Of a stretch of 64,000 bases of DNA, positions 1 to 7,183 are shown one piece after another. The stretch spans positions 96,456-160,455 of the forward strand of contig OMZS01000004.1 of NCBI GenBank assembly GCA_900315565.1. The letters are read 5' to 3'. Within the stretch, counting starts at the first letter, position 1. Each line of letters begins with the position of its first letter. The notes below the pieces were generated by a model that made no database searches, had not been told where the DNA came from, and saw nothing but the letters and a program-made list of their open reading frames with translations. Origin of the DNA: an uncultured Prevotellaceae bacterium. Lineage in GTDB: Bacteria > Bacteroidota > Bacteroidia > Bacteroidales > Bacteroidaceae. Made by a program: the position numbers and the translations under genes.

Positions 1-168
1 CGCGCAGCTGCTTTGGCCGAGGTGCAATGGACACAACCCGAACGCAAAGGCTTCGAAGGATTCTGCCAGCGCCTCACCCGCCTCACCCGCCTCTACGACT
101 GGCTGGGCTATCAATATGCCAAACACCTCTGGCCCGAACGGCAATTGCCCAGCCGTTGGCGATTTTAA
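1..168 (+). CDS. beta-N-acetylhexosaminidase (GH20), C-terminal fragment
   Basis: Frame 1 is open from the first base to TAA at 166-168 and gives the last 55 residues of a gene that begins before the window. It contains ALAEVQWTQPERKGFEGF, then a run of Arg/Leu-rich residues and a Tyr-rich end (LYDWLGYQYAKHLW). In Bacteroidetes GH20 hexosaminidases the (beta/alpha)8 barrel ends with ALAEVQWT-P followed by a segment like F--RL-RL---Y---GYNYA-H, which matches well. Such enzymes are exported and remove terminal N-acetylhexosamines from glycans. The catalytic Asp-Glu pair lies upstream and cannot be checked. Family identification rests on this tail alone. Confidence 0.7.
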   Translation, partial: RAAALAEVQWTQPERKGFEGFCQRLTRLTRLYDWLGYQYAKHLWPERQLPSRWRF

Positions 169-243
169 TGAGGATGGTTGCAACTTTTTTGGTCGTTGCT
201 GCGTCTAACGATTAAAATGTTGAACCTTTAAAAACCCAAAAAG

Positions 244-993
244 ATGAAAATGAGACAATCAATGATCATGGCAATGGCATGCACCATGCTGCTGTTCACC
301 TCGTGTATGGAAATAAGCCTCAACGGAGGACTTGGCAAGAAAATCAAGGCCAGCAAAACCATGGTGACACGGGCGATGACACCCGACGCATTCGACAAGT
401 TAAACGTCAGTGCTGTGGCCAATGTAAAATTCGTGCAGTCGGCCGAAGAGGAGTGCCGCGTGGTGATGACCGCTCCCGACAACTATGTGGAGCTTTTTAA
501 GATAGAGAGCAAAAACGGCCTGCTGGACATCGACTACACCAAACCCAACATCAACATTGAGAACAAGAAAGTGAGCATCACCGTTTATGCGCCCCAGCTG
601 AGCAAAATATCAAACACGGGCGTGGCGCAGATAGAGACCGACAGCCTCGTTGCCCCCAACCTGAACGTCGATAATTCGGGCGTAGGCAACATTCAGCTGC
701 GAGGCCTCAACGTGAAAGCCGTAGAAGTTGAGTGCAGCGGCGTAGGCAACATTTCGCTCAAGGGCGAGGCCGACGTGGTGAAAATGGAGTGCAGTGGCGT
801 GGGCAGCATCCAGGGAGCCGACCTTCGCGCCCGGAGTGTGGAGGCCGATGTGAGCGGCGTTGGAGGCATCGACTGCTTTGCCTCAGAGGCCATCAGCGGC
901 GAGGTGAGCGGTGTAGGCTCGCTCAAGTATGGCGGCCATCCGCAGTCTAAACAGCTCAACCGCAGTGGCATAGGCTCCTTGAAAGAAATTTAG
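244..993 (+). CDS. GIN-domain (DUF2807) lipoprotein, putative adhesin
   Basis: The 249-residue product starts with a lipoprotein signal (MKMRQSMIMA..., lipobox FTSC, Cys21). The mature part matches the bacterial GIN/DUF2807 head domain: a strand-rich N-terminal half (FDKLNVSAVANVKFVQ, then YVELFKI and LLDIDY) followed by a right-handed beta-helix-like ladder. The ladder is visible as a repeat about every 20 residues: NTGVAQIE, NSGVGNIQ, CSGVGNIS, CSGVGSIQ, VSGVGGID, VSGVGSLK, RSGIGSLK. The domain is common in Bacteroidetes surface or periplasmic proteins and is often labelled a putative auto-transporter adhesin, but its role is not established. It stands alone, 75 bp after the GH20 gene, and is followed by its own terminator. 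Confidence 0.85.
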   Translation: MKMRQSMIMAMACTMLLFTSCMEISLNGGLGKKIKASKTMVTRAMTPDAFDKLNVSAVANVKFVQSAEEECRVVMTAPDNYVELFKIESKNGLLDIDYTKPNINIENKKVSITVYAPQLSKISNTGVAQIETDSLVAPNLNVDNSGVGNIQLRGLNVKAVEVECSGVGNISLKGEADVVKMECSGVGSIQGADLRARSVEADVSGVGGIDCFASEAISGEVSGVGSLKYGGHPQSKQLNRSGIGSLKEI

Positions 994-1034
994 TTTTTCT
1001 GCCAGAACCATTGTTTTATTGCCTGATATTTATT

Positions 1035-1069
1035 AAAAGTGCCGGAGTCTGAGGGCTCCGGCACTTTTT
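1035..1069 (+). terminator. intrinsic terminator after the GIN gene
   Basis: A 13-bp perfect stem (AAAAGTGCCGGAG at 1035-1047, complement at 1056-1068) with an 8-nt loop ends in a T run. It lies 42 bp after the stop codon. The A/T symmetry means it could also act on the opposite strand. Confidence 0.85.
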
Positions 1070-1208
1070 GCACCTTTCAGATTGCAACTTTTCGCGCCTG
1101 AATGTTCGAATATCAAAGCAAAAACCGCGAAAAAGTGTTGGTTTGATACCGCTTTCCTTGATTTAAATCAAGAAAATGTATTTTTTACACCATTTTTTAT
1201 GTAAAAAA

Positions 1209-1239
1209 TTTGGAGGAAATGAAATTTGTCGTACCTTTG
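1209..1239 (+). promoter_or_regulatory. Bacteroidetes-type promoter with no gene downstream
   Basis: TTTG at 1209-1212 and TACCTTTG at 1232-1239, separated by 19 bp, match the Bacteroidetes -33/-7 consensus fully. No coding region starts downstream; a strong hairpin with a T run follows within 70 bp (see the ncRNA entry). Confidence 0.75.
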
Positions 1240-1245
1240 CAATGT

Positions 1246-1308
1246 GTTTTTCATAGTATTAGATTTAAGGTTAACAAGGTTGGTGTACGGCGGTACACCA
1301 TTTTTTTT
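1246..1308 (+). ncRNA. candidate small RNA, promoter to terminator
   Basis: The start is inferred about 6-7 nt after TACCTTTG. The 3' end is set by GGTGTAC (1282-1288), loop GGCG, GTACACC (1293-1299), then A and eight T residues (1301-1308). The transcript would be about 60-65 nt. No open reading frame with a plausible ribosome site fits inside. The arrangement recalls Bacteroidales structured RNAs bounded by a consensus promoter and a terminator (for example the Bacteroidales-1 motif), but I cannot test identity. It could also be an attenuated leader whose downstream gene has been lost, since a truncated transporter gene sits 230 bp further on. Confidence 0.5.
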
Positions 1309-1415
1309 GCCCTTACCGCTACTGTGAACGCCCACCCCCTACATTTCGGCCATCGCATTGGCTACGGTTTGCCCTTCTCTGCAAGCGGCCAAAATATCTC
1401 CCGACGATACATACA

Positions 1416-1530
1416 AATTCTCTAGAGAATTTTTGCATAACACCGTGTTTTGTTCGTATATTTCTAGATAATATGAATATAACGTCGTGCTTTATTCCAA
1501 AATTCTCTAGACAATTTGAACGCAATGTCG
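1416..1530. repeat. dispersed repeat family A (CTAGA / CGTCGTG elements), copy 1
   Basis: Holds the 16-bp perfect palindrome AATTCTCTAGAGAATT (1416-1431), a second AATTCTCTAGA half (about 1501-1511), and the words CGTCGTG and TGTCGTGA. The same words recur at 16.6-16.8 kb and 43.0 kb. The block separates the small RNA candidate from the truncated transporter. The stretch between 1309 and 1415 shows nothing else I can name. Confidence 0.6.
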
Positions 1531-1538
1531 TGAAATAA

Positions 1539-2447
1539 TTATTTCGTCACCACGTTCATCACATAGTCGGCCAGGCGCTCACACTCAGAAATGAAATCAA
1601 CGTAGAACACACCGAGCTGATAGCTGTAGAGACCGGCATTCACATCGTGCAGGTTCTGGTTGCGCAGCTGCTTGCGGTAGTTGTTGATTTCGTGCTCAAT
1701 ATTGATGGATTTTGTGATGTTCACCTTCGCTATGGGCAAATCTATGCGCTTCATCATCTCGTCTAGCGAGCCCTCCACCAGATGGAGCATCGTCTGCATG
1801 TGCTGGATCTGGTCGGGAGTAAAGGCATCCTGACAGTGCATGCGGTGGCGGTTCAGCGTGCGGCCAAGGTTATACACCGAGTCGCCGATGCTCTCGAGTT
1901 CGGTTATCTGGCGCAGCATTTTCTGTATCTGTGCCTTCGAAGCAACCGACAGTCGGCCCTCGCTCACTTTGTTCAGGTAGGAGGCAATCTCCATTTCCAT
2001 CGAGTCGGTGATGTTCTCGTACTTTTCAATGCGCGAGAAAGTCTTGTTGAAAGCCACCTCGTCGTCCGTTTGCATCAGCTCGGGCACAAAGCCGAACATC
2101 CGCTGACAGCGCTCGGCAAAGTGATGAATCTCCTTCTGGGCCTCCATGATGCTGAGCTCGGCCGTAGAGAGCAGACCGCCGCTGATGTACCGCAGACGGT
2201 AGTCCTCGTCCTGCGCCTTCATCGGCAGCACGCGGCAAACGAATGCCTCTATCTGGCGAACGAAGCCAATGAGCAGCAGTGTGTTGATGATGTTGAAGGC
2301 GGTGTGGAAAGCCGAGAGCTTGAAGAGGTCGTTGCCGCCGCCCATCACGCTATCGACAAACCAGCTGACGGCATCGCAGGCGGGATAGAACACGATGAGG
2401 AACGCCACGACGCCAAACACATTGAAGAACATGTCTGTTACAACCAC
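1539..2447 (-). pseudogene. Na/Pi cotransporter family protein, N-terminally truncated
   Basis: The 302-residue frame begins at a GTG with a stop four codons upstream. It opens in the middle of a transmembrane region (MFFNVFGVVAFLIVFYP), followed by further hydrophobic segments to about residue 75 and then a PhoU-like helical domain (about 90-300) with the features E-ISGGLLSTAELSI, ITDSMEMEIA and ITELESIGDSVYNLGR. Bacteroidetes NptA/YjbB-type Na/Pi cotransporters are about 560-600 residues, with two repeated PNaS transport domains before PhoU. Here the whole first half is missing and the DNA just upstream carries an unrelated promoter and small gene on the other strand. I therefore call it a 5'-deleted remnant. 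A functional short PhoU-like membrane protein cannot be excluded, because the remaining frame is intact. Confidence 0.75.
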
Positions 2448-2499
2448 GGCTGTAACCTATCCATCACACAATTGAAATATTTTTGTAATATAATCCTTC

Positions 2500-2507
2500 T
2501 ACCTTTG
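2500..2507 (+). promoter_or_regulatory. -7 element TACCTTTG
   Basis: TACCTTTG lies 35 bp before a short plus-strand reading frame. A correctly spaced -33 TTTG is not clear (the nearest, at 2482-2485, is only 14 bp away). Confidence 0.45.
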
Positions 2508-2541
2508 TAGCGCCAATCACTAACGGTTGGAAAAACAAAAT

Positions 2542-2643
2542 ATGAATATAGAAAAAGCAGAAAGAATTCATAGAATCATTAATTGGGTGAGATTCATCAT
2601 CCTCGTGTTGATCCTCGCAGCGGTCTTCGTGGGACTCTTATAA
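2542..2643 (+). CDS. small single-pass membrane protein (33 aa)
   Basis: ATG at 2542 to TAA at 2641 encodes 33 residues: a charged N-terminus (MNIEKAERIHRIINWVRF) followed by a continuous hydrophobic stretch (IILVLILAAVFVGLL) that reaches the C-terminus. That is one transmembrane helix with positive residues on the presumed cytoplasmic side. A consensus -7 box lies 35 bp upstream and a T/A-rich leader precedes the start. I do not recognise a family. Its place directly upstream of the broken transporter, on the opposite strand, suggests that a rearrangement joined the two. It is short enough to be chance, so confidence is moderate. Confidence 0.5.
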   Translation: MNIEKAERIHRIINWVRFIILVLILAAVFVGLL

Positions 2644-2720
2644 TGGGCAGGGAGCGGTTGGTGTATGAGGAAAAGCACACGCGGAAACCGTCGCAAAGAC
2701 AACTGACAAGAAGGGACAAA

Positions 2721-2758
2721 AGAAAAAGAGGCCTGCCGCCACAATGGCGACAGGCCTT
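2721..2758 (-). terminator. terminator of the 2815-4032 gene
   Basis: Read on the minus strand, AGGCCTGTCGCCA and TGGCGGCAGGCCT form a 13-bp stem with one mismatch and a 3-nt loop, followed by a T-rich tail (CTTTTTCTTTTG). It lies 57 bp after the stop of the minus-strand gene. Confidence 0.8.
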
Positions 2759-2814
2759 ATAGGATAATGGAGATTTGCTTCCTTGAAAGGAAGAAATCCA
2801 ATGGTAGGGATTCT

Positions 2815-4032
2815 TTATTTCACCACCACTTTCTTGCCGTTAACAATGTAAAGGCCTTTCTGTGTGGGACGGTTCATCTTCGCACCCTGCAGGTTGTAGA
2901 ACACGTTGGCCTGCTTCTTGATGTTGACGGTGCTGATGCCTTCTTCAACACTCTTGGAAATTTGTGCAGGGATGAAAAGATACAAGTAGTACATTACCGA
3001 ATTAGGCACGACAGAAATCACCATGAGTGAATTCTCTTCGAAAGTCAGCATGTTGTTCTCTTCGTCGTAAGTGAATACGAGGTCACTTATTCCTCCTGTT
3101 CCTGCACTAAAGCCTACCAAGAACATATCATACTGATACTCTTCGCCCGATTCTTCATCAGTTTCGGTATAAACACCCAGATACTGGCCAGTGGCAAACG
3201 AAACTTTGCCATCGGCGATGGTGCCTTTCACCCAAGCTTCAGGAAAATCTTTGCAAAGACCTTGAACATAGAAGTCACTGCCGTCTTTAATCACCTTCAC
3301 AGGATACTGCTCGGGGTCTCCATAGACAAAGCCTTCTTTCTCACTCACAGTAACCTCAGTACCCAAAACATTCCAGTCTTCTTCTTCACCTGCAGGAGGA
3401 GTTACGAGCTCGGGATCTTTCAAAAGAGCGAGGTCAAACCAATAGCCCCAAATTTGCAAATTATTTTGACTGCCACTTTCCACAATATAGATGGTGGGAT
3501 CGAGCGTCAAAGTGCCTTTATCGCTGTCATACGCAAAGACAATATCAGCGATAGATTCTGTTTCTTTGTTGAATCCAACAATGTACTCATCACCATAATC
3601 GTCTGTTCCAACCAACTGACCAGTGGGAATTGTTACGGTAGAACCACTGATGGTTCCTTTCACCCAGGCTTCGTCAAAATAGTAAGGAAGTCCCTGAATA
3701 TAGATGTCGTTGCCATCGATAATAACACCTATAGACAACCACTGATCGGCAGCATCTATTTGATTACCTTCTTCGTCTTTCATAACAAAGTGACCATCGG
3801 TAATATACCATTCCTCGGCTTCCTTGCCCAGTGGCGGTTCTACCAGGCTTGCAGCCTTACGGGGTGCCTTGCTCATGGTGGTGGTGGCGGCAGTACGGCT
3901 ATGCCCTTTTACTTTTTTCAACACGTTCTGCTTGACAGGAATGCTCTTGAGTTGCGAAAAGTCAACGTTGCGCTGAGCGAAGCCCAATGAAGCGATAAAC
4001 ACCAATAAAGTGATAAGTGTAAATTTTTTCAT
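2815..4032 (-). CDS. secreted protein with internal duplication and a NGKKVVVK C-terminal tail
   Basis: The 405-residue product has a Sec signal peptide (MKKFTLITLLVFIASLGFAQ). The central part contains two diverged copies of a roughly 110-residue unit (about 72-190 and 214-330). Each has (W-)x-(I/V)-D-G-(N/S)-D-(I/F)-Y-(I/V)-Q-G, then EAWVKGTI, a (P/A)TGQ step, and (I/V)VGF--T-ESIAD-VF-YD, which suggests two beta-rich domains. The C-terminus (VFYNLQGAKMNRPTQKGLYI then VNGKKVVVK) matches a tail found on many Prevotella exported proteins and resembles type IX secretion type-A sorting domains. Function is unknown; export is well supported. The same tail type occurs at 8750-9805. Confidence 0.75.
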   Translation of the reverse strand: MKKFTLITLLVFIASLGFAQRNVDFSQLKSIPVKQNVLKKVKGHSRTAATTTMSKAPRKAASLVEPPLGKEAEEWYITDGHFVMKDEEGNQIDAADQWLSIGVIIDGNDIYIQGLPYYFDEAWVKGTISGSTVTIPTGQLVGTDDYGDEYIVGFNKETESIADIVFAYDSDKGTLTLDPTIYIVESGSQNNLQIWGYWFDLALLKDPELVTPPAGEEEDWNVLGTEVTVSEKEGFVYGDPEQYPVKVIKDGSDFYVQGLCKDFPEAWVKGTIADGKVSFATGQYLGVYTETDEESGEEYQYDMFLVGFSAGTGGISDLVFTYDEENNMLTFEENSLMVISVVPNSVMYYLYLFIPAQISKSVEEGISTVNIKKQANVFYNLQGAKMNRPTQKGLYIVNGKKVVVK

Positions 4033-4077
4033 GATAAAAATGTTTAAATTAATACTTTAGAAATTGATATTATGGGG

Positions 4078-4085
4078 CAAAATTA
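4078..4085 (-). promoter_or_regulatory. -7 element for the 2815-4032 gene
   Basis: On the minus strand TAATTTTG lies 45 bp upstream of the ATG at 4032. A correctly spaced -33 TTTG is not obvious. Confidence 0.5.
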
Positions 4086-4272
4086 CAAAAAAACAGCAAA
4101 AGAACGAATAAAAATGCCAAAAAATCGACATTTGAGGGCAAAAATCAGTCAAAATGCTACTTGCAGGGCAGAAAAAAGAGAATAATGATGACGAGGTTTG
4201 TGGAATAAGTTGTATTTTTGTATCCGCATATCACTAGCACTGTGACATAAAAAGCCTTTCGCGCCTTTTTGT

Positions 4273-4304
4273 TCTCCTCTCCTTTGGGGAGGGGTTGGGG
4301 CGGG
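4273..4304. repeat. CTCC...GGGGAGGGGTTGGGG element
   Basis: The stretch CTCCTCTCCTTTGGGGAGGGG followed by TTGGGG is a short imperfect hairpin plus G-rich tail. The same core (CCCTCCC-TTCG-GGGAGGGGTTGGGG) forms the large inverted repeat at 20.84-20.99 kb, and a relative lies inside the GH32 gene near 47.83-47.86 kb. Here it sits in the leader of the GH43 gene, after a -7-like TATTTTTG at 4213-4220. Confidence 0.5.
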
Positions 4305-4375
4305 CTCCTCCTGGCGCTTTCGGGCGGGGAGCAGCTTATTGGGAAAAAACATCATAAAACAAACTTTATATCGAT

Positions 4376-6004
4376 ATGAAAAAACGTATTGGAATTCTTT
4401 TGCTAGCTTTGGCAATGGCCGCAGGAATGTCGGCTCAGCCGTCGGGCACCTACCGCAACCCCGTGATTCCGGGCTATCATCCCGACCCCAGTGTGTGCCG
4501 TGTGGGCGACGACTTCTATCTGGTGAACTCGTCGTTCGAGTATTTCCCCGGCGTACCCATCTTTCACAGTCGCGACCTGGTGAACTGGAAGCAAATAGGC
4601 AACGTGCTCGACCGCGAGAGCCAGCTACCGCTGAAGGGAGCCACATCATGGCTCGGCATTTATGCACCCACCATCCGTTACCACGAAGGAACCTACTACA
4701 TGATTACCACCAACATAGGCAACGGCGGCAACTTCATGGTGACTGCCACCAACCCCGCCGGTCCCTGGAGCGAGCCTATATGGCTTCAACAGCAAGGCAT
4801 AGACCCGTCGCTCTATTTCGAGAACGGCAAATGCTACATGGTGTCGAACCCCGACAACACCATTATGCTTTGCGAAATAGACCCCAAGACAGGACGGCAG
4901 CTCACCGAGAGCCGACCGCTGTGGCAGGGCACAGGAGGCCGTTATCCCGAAGGCCCGCACATCTATAAGAAAGACGGCTGGTACTATCTGCTCATCAGCG
5001 AGGGCGGCACCGAACTGGCTCACAAGCTGACCATTGCCCGCAGCAAGGAAATAGAGGGTCCCTACACGCCCAACCCAAACAATCCCATACTGACCAACTG
5101 CAGCATGAAAGGACAAGACAAGCAGATTCAGGGCACTGGCCACGGCGACTTGGTGCAGGCCAAGGACGGCTCGTGGTGGATGGTGTTTTTGGCCTATCGC
5201 AACTTTGGCGGGGCTTACCACCATCTGGGGCGCGAAACTTTTCTGGCTCCCGTAGAGTGGAACAAGGGCCAGTGGCCCGTGGTGAACGGCGGAGAGCCCA
5301 TTGACACGCTGATGACCGTTGCCAGCAAGCAGACAAAGGCCAAGAAGAACAAAGACATCAGCGCTCAAAACAACCGTTCTGACATGAAAGAGGTGGAGAG
5401 AAAGAGAACAAAGTCGTTCGTTTCTTTTGTTCCTAGCGACAGCAGGACGTTTGAGCTGGGTCCGGAGTGGGTATTCATTCAGAATCCCGACTCTACGAGA
5501 TACGACCGCCACGTGGTGGTGGACGAAGCCACGGGCCGTGTGGCCGGCGGTTCGCTACGGCTCTATGGCGGCAAGGATCTGAACACCAACGCCCGCCCCA
5601 CCTTCATCGGACGCCGTCAGGAGAGCGCGCACATGACGGTGGAAACCCTCGTAAACAGCAGCCAGGCCGAGGCCGGACTCACGGTGTATCAGATAAACGA
5701 CGGCCATCTGGACCTCTGCGTCAACAATGGCTACGTGGGAGTGAAATGCAAACTGAAGAACATTTATTACATTGTACGCGAGGAGCCCGTCCGTAGTGCG
5801 GCCGTGAAATTGCGCATCAGCAGCGACGGCGAGCAGTATGTGTTTGAGTACAGCGACGGCGGTGCACCCTTCCGCAAGCTGTGCGAACTCAACTGTTCGC
5901 TGGTGAGCACCGAGGTGGCAGGCGGTTTCACGGGTGTTGTCATCGGCATGTTCGCCCAGGGCCCAGGCTTTGCCGACTTTGGGTATTTTAAGTACGAAGA
6001 GTAA
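4376..6004 (+). CDS. exported GH43 glycosidase (beta-xylosidase / arabinofuranosidase type)
   Basis: The 542 residues begin with a signal peptide ending at MSAQ (about residue 21). The five-bladed propeller of GH43 follows (about 25-320). Candidate catalytic residues are visible: Asp37 as base in GYHPDPS, Asp143 as pKa modulator in GIDPSLYF and Glu192 as acid in YPEGPHIYK. A C-terminal concanavalin-like domain (about 360-542; FELGPEWVFIQNPD, GRRQESAHMTVETLV, GFTGVVIGMFA) is the usual partner in beta-xylosidase-type members. The exact substrate cannot be read from sequence; xylan or arabinan side chains are typical. Between the domains (about 325-357) lies an unusually long Lys/Arg-rich, low-complexity linker (KQTKAKKNKDISAQNN...). 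It is a single gene with no SusC/D partner nearby. Confidence 0.88.
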   Translation: MKKRIGILLLALAMAAGMSAQPSGTYRNPVIPGYHPDPSVCRVGDDFYLVNSSFEYFPGVPIFHSRDLVNWKQIGNVLDRESQLPLKGATSWLGIYAPTIRYHEGTYYMITTNIGNGGNFMVTATNPAGPWSEPIWLQQQGIDPSLYFENGKCYMVSNPDNTIMLCEIDPKTGRQLTESRPLWQGTGGRYPEGPHIYKKDGWYYLLISEGGTELAHKLTIARSKEIEGPYTPNPNNPILTNCSMKGQDKQIQGTGHGDLVQAKDGSWWMVFLAYRNFGGAYHHLGRETFLAPVEWNKGQWPVVNGGEPIDTLMTVASKQTKAKKNKDISAQNNRSDMKEVERKRTKSFVSFVPSDSRTFELGPEWVFIQNPDSTRYDRHVVVDEATGRVAGGSLRLYGGKDLNTNARPTFIGRRQESAHMTVETLVNSSQAEAGLTVYQINDGHLDLCVNNGYVGVKCKLKNIYYIVREEPVRSAAVKLRISSDGEQYVFEYSDGGAPFRKLCELNCSLVSTEVAGGFTGVVIGMFAQGPGFADFGYFKYEE

Positions 6005-6050
6005 AATTCGAGGAAAATGTCAGCAAAATTGAAAATTTTGTAGAAAAGTG

Positions 6051-6081
6051 TTGCAACTTATTCTAAATTTTTATATTTTTG
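6051..6081 (+). promoter_or_regulatory. promoter for aquaporin
   Basis: TTGC at 6051-6054 and TATTTTTG at 6074-6081, about 20 bp apart. It implies a leader of about 230 nt that contains the family B inverted repeat. Confidence 0.55.
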
Positions 6082-6121
6082 CAAACAGATGTGAATTCAA
6101 ATTAATTTTTCAACTTTCGCA

Positions 6122-6260
6122 GGTAAAGTAAACAAGGAGTACAAGGAGTTACAAGGAGTTCAAGACAACAGTCTTCGCTCTGAGGCTCCTTCCTGAAAAG
6201 GATAACAGGTATAAAGCTATTGTCTTGAACTCCTTGCAACTACTTGAACTCCTTGAACTA
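6122..6260. repeat. dispersed repeat family B (CAAGGAGTT), copy 1, with inverted repeat
   Basis: Direct copies of a 10-bp word (ACAAGGAGTT) run from 6131 to 6160. CAAGGAGTTCAAGACAA (6152-6168) is perfectly inverted at 6220-6236 across a 51-nt loop, and a further CTTGAACTCCTTGAAC lies at 6243-6258. A clear relative, including the flanking word TAGTAAACAAGGAGT or TAAAGTAAACAAGGAG, is at 59653-59740. Confidence 0.6.
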
Positions 6261-6318
6261 CAAAAAGTTGAGAACCATCGAAACTTAAGTTAATTATCAT
6301 TTATAAAAGCACAAGAAC

Positions 6319-6993
6319 ATGAAAAAGTATTTAGCTGAAATGGTAGGTACATTCGTACTTACGCTTCTCGGTTGCGGTGCAGCCGTGAGCTTGAATTGTG
6401 GCGTTGATGCCGCATCGGTAGTTGGAACAGCTGTTGCCTTCGGTCTGGCTGTAGTTGCTATGGCCTACACCATCGGTGGAATCAGTGGTTGCCACATCAA
6501 CCCGGCCATCACCTTGGGATGCTATCTTACGGGCCGCATCGACGCAAAGGACTGCGGCATGTACATGCTTTTCCAGGTCATCGGAGCCTTTATTGGCGCT
6601 GCCGTGCTCGCTGCCATCGTAGCCACATCGCCCGGACTGGCCGAAGGTACCACCACAGGTGCCAACGCCTGCGCTGCCACCCAGACCAACGGCCTGATTG
6701 TTGAGATTGTGCTCACCTGCATCTTCGTGCTTGTAGTGCTCGGCGCTACTGCCAAGACCAATGGTGCCACCAACAACTTTGCAGGTCTGGCCATCGGCTT
6801 GTCGCTCATTCTCATCCACCTCGTGGGCATTCACTACACCGGCACATCCGTGAACCCCGCCCGCTCTATTGGTCCCGCTTTCTTCGAGGGAGGCCAGGCC
6901 CTGAGCGACCTGTGGGTGTTCATTGTGGGTCCGTTTGTGGGTGCAGCTTGCGCTGCCGGCATCTGGAAGGCCATTGAGCCCGCCGAGAAATAG
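6319..6993 (+). CDS. aqpZ: aquaporin (MIP family)
   Basis: The 224 residues form six membrane segments with the two half-helices that define the family: GCHINPAITLG (first NPA) and GTSVNPARSIGP (second NPA). The N-terminal MKKYLAEMVGTFVLTLLGCGAA is typical of AqpZ-like channels. The length equals the usual AqpZ size. It should conduct water across the inner membrane; the residues around the first NPA (His, Ile) and the short loops fit a water channel better than a glycerol facilitator, but selectivity is inferred. It stands alone with a long leader that carries repeat family B. Confidence 0.92.
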   Translation: MKKYLAEMVGTFVLTLLGCGAAVSLNCGVDAASVVGTAVAFGLAVVAMAYTIGGISGCHINPAITLGCYLTGRIDAKDCGMYMLFQVIGAFIGAAVLAAIVATSPGLAEGTTTGANACAATQTNGLIVEIVLTCIFVLVVLGATAKTNGATNNFAGLAIGLSLILIHLVGIHYTGTSVNPARSIGPAFFEGGQALSDLWVFIVGPFVGAACAAGIWKAIEPAEK

Positions 6994-7045
6994 TTTACGA
7001 TTTATAGTTTAACTGTTTACGGCTTACAGTTTACAGCTTGATTGG

Positions 7046-7143
7046 TTTACAGTTTACGGTTTACAGTTTTCAGATGAATAGTTTTGCTCACTGATGCAGT
7101 AGCAGAAGTAATCATCTGAAAACTGTAAACCGTAAACTGTAAA
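7046..7143. repeat. 32-bp perfect inverted repeat built from TTTACAG words
   Basis: Positions 7046-7077 and 7112-7143 are perfect reverse complements (32 bp) around a 34-nt loop. The arms are made of TTTAC(A/G)G words, and further copies occur just outside (7017-7036 and 7150-7159). It lies between aquaporin and the permease and could terminate transcription in both directions. Confidence 0.75.
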
Positions 7144-7183
7144 ACAACAAACTGTAAACCGACCACCTCATACACCGTGCATC

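Noticed and set aside
1210-1425. 71-codon plus-strand frame over the small RNA candidate
   Set aside because: It starts before the predicted transcription start and reads through the terminator hairpin.
1782-2510. 242-codon plus-strand open frame opposite the truncated transporter
   Set aside because: It is a shadow frame; the PhoU-like helix pattern is on the minus strand.
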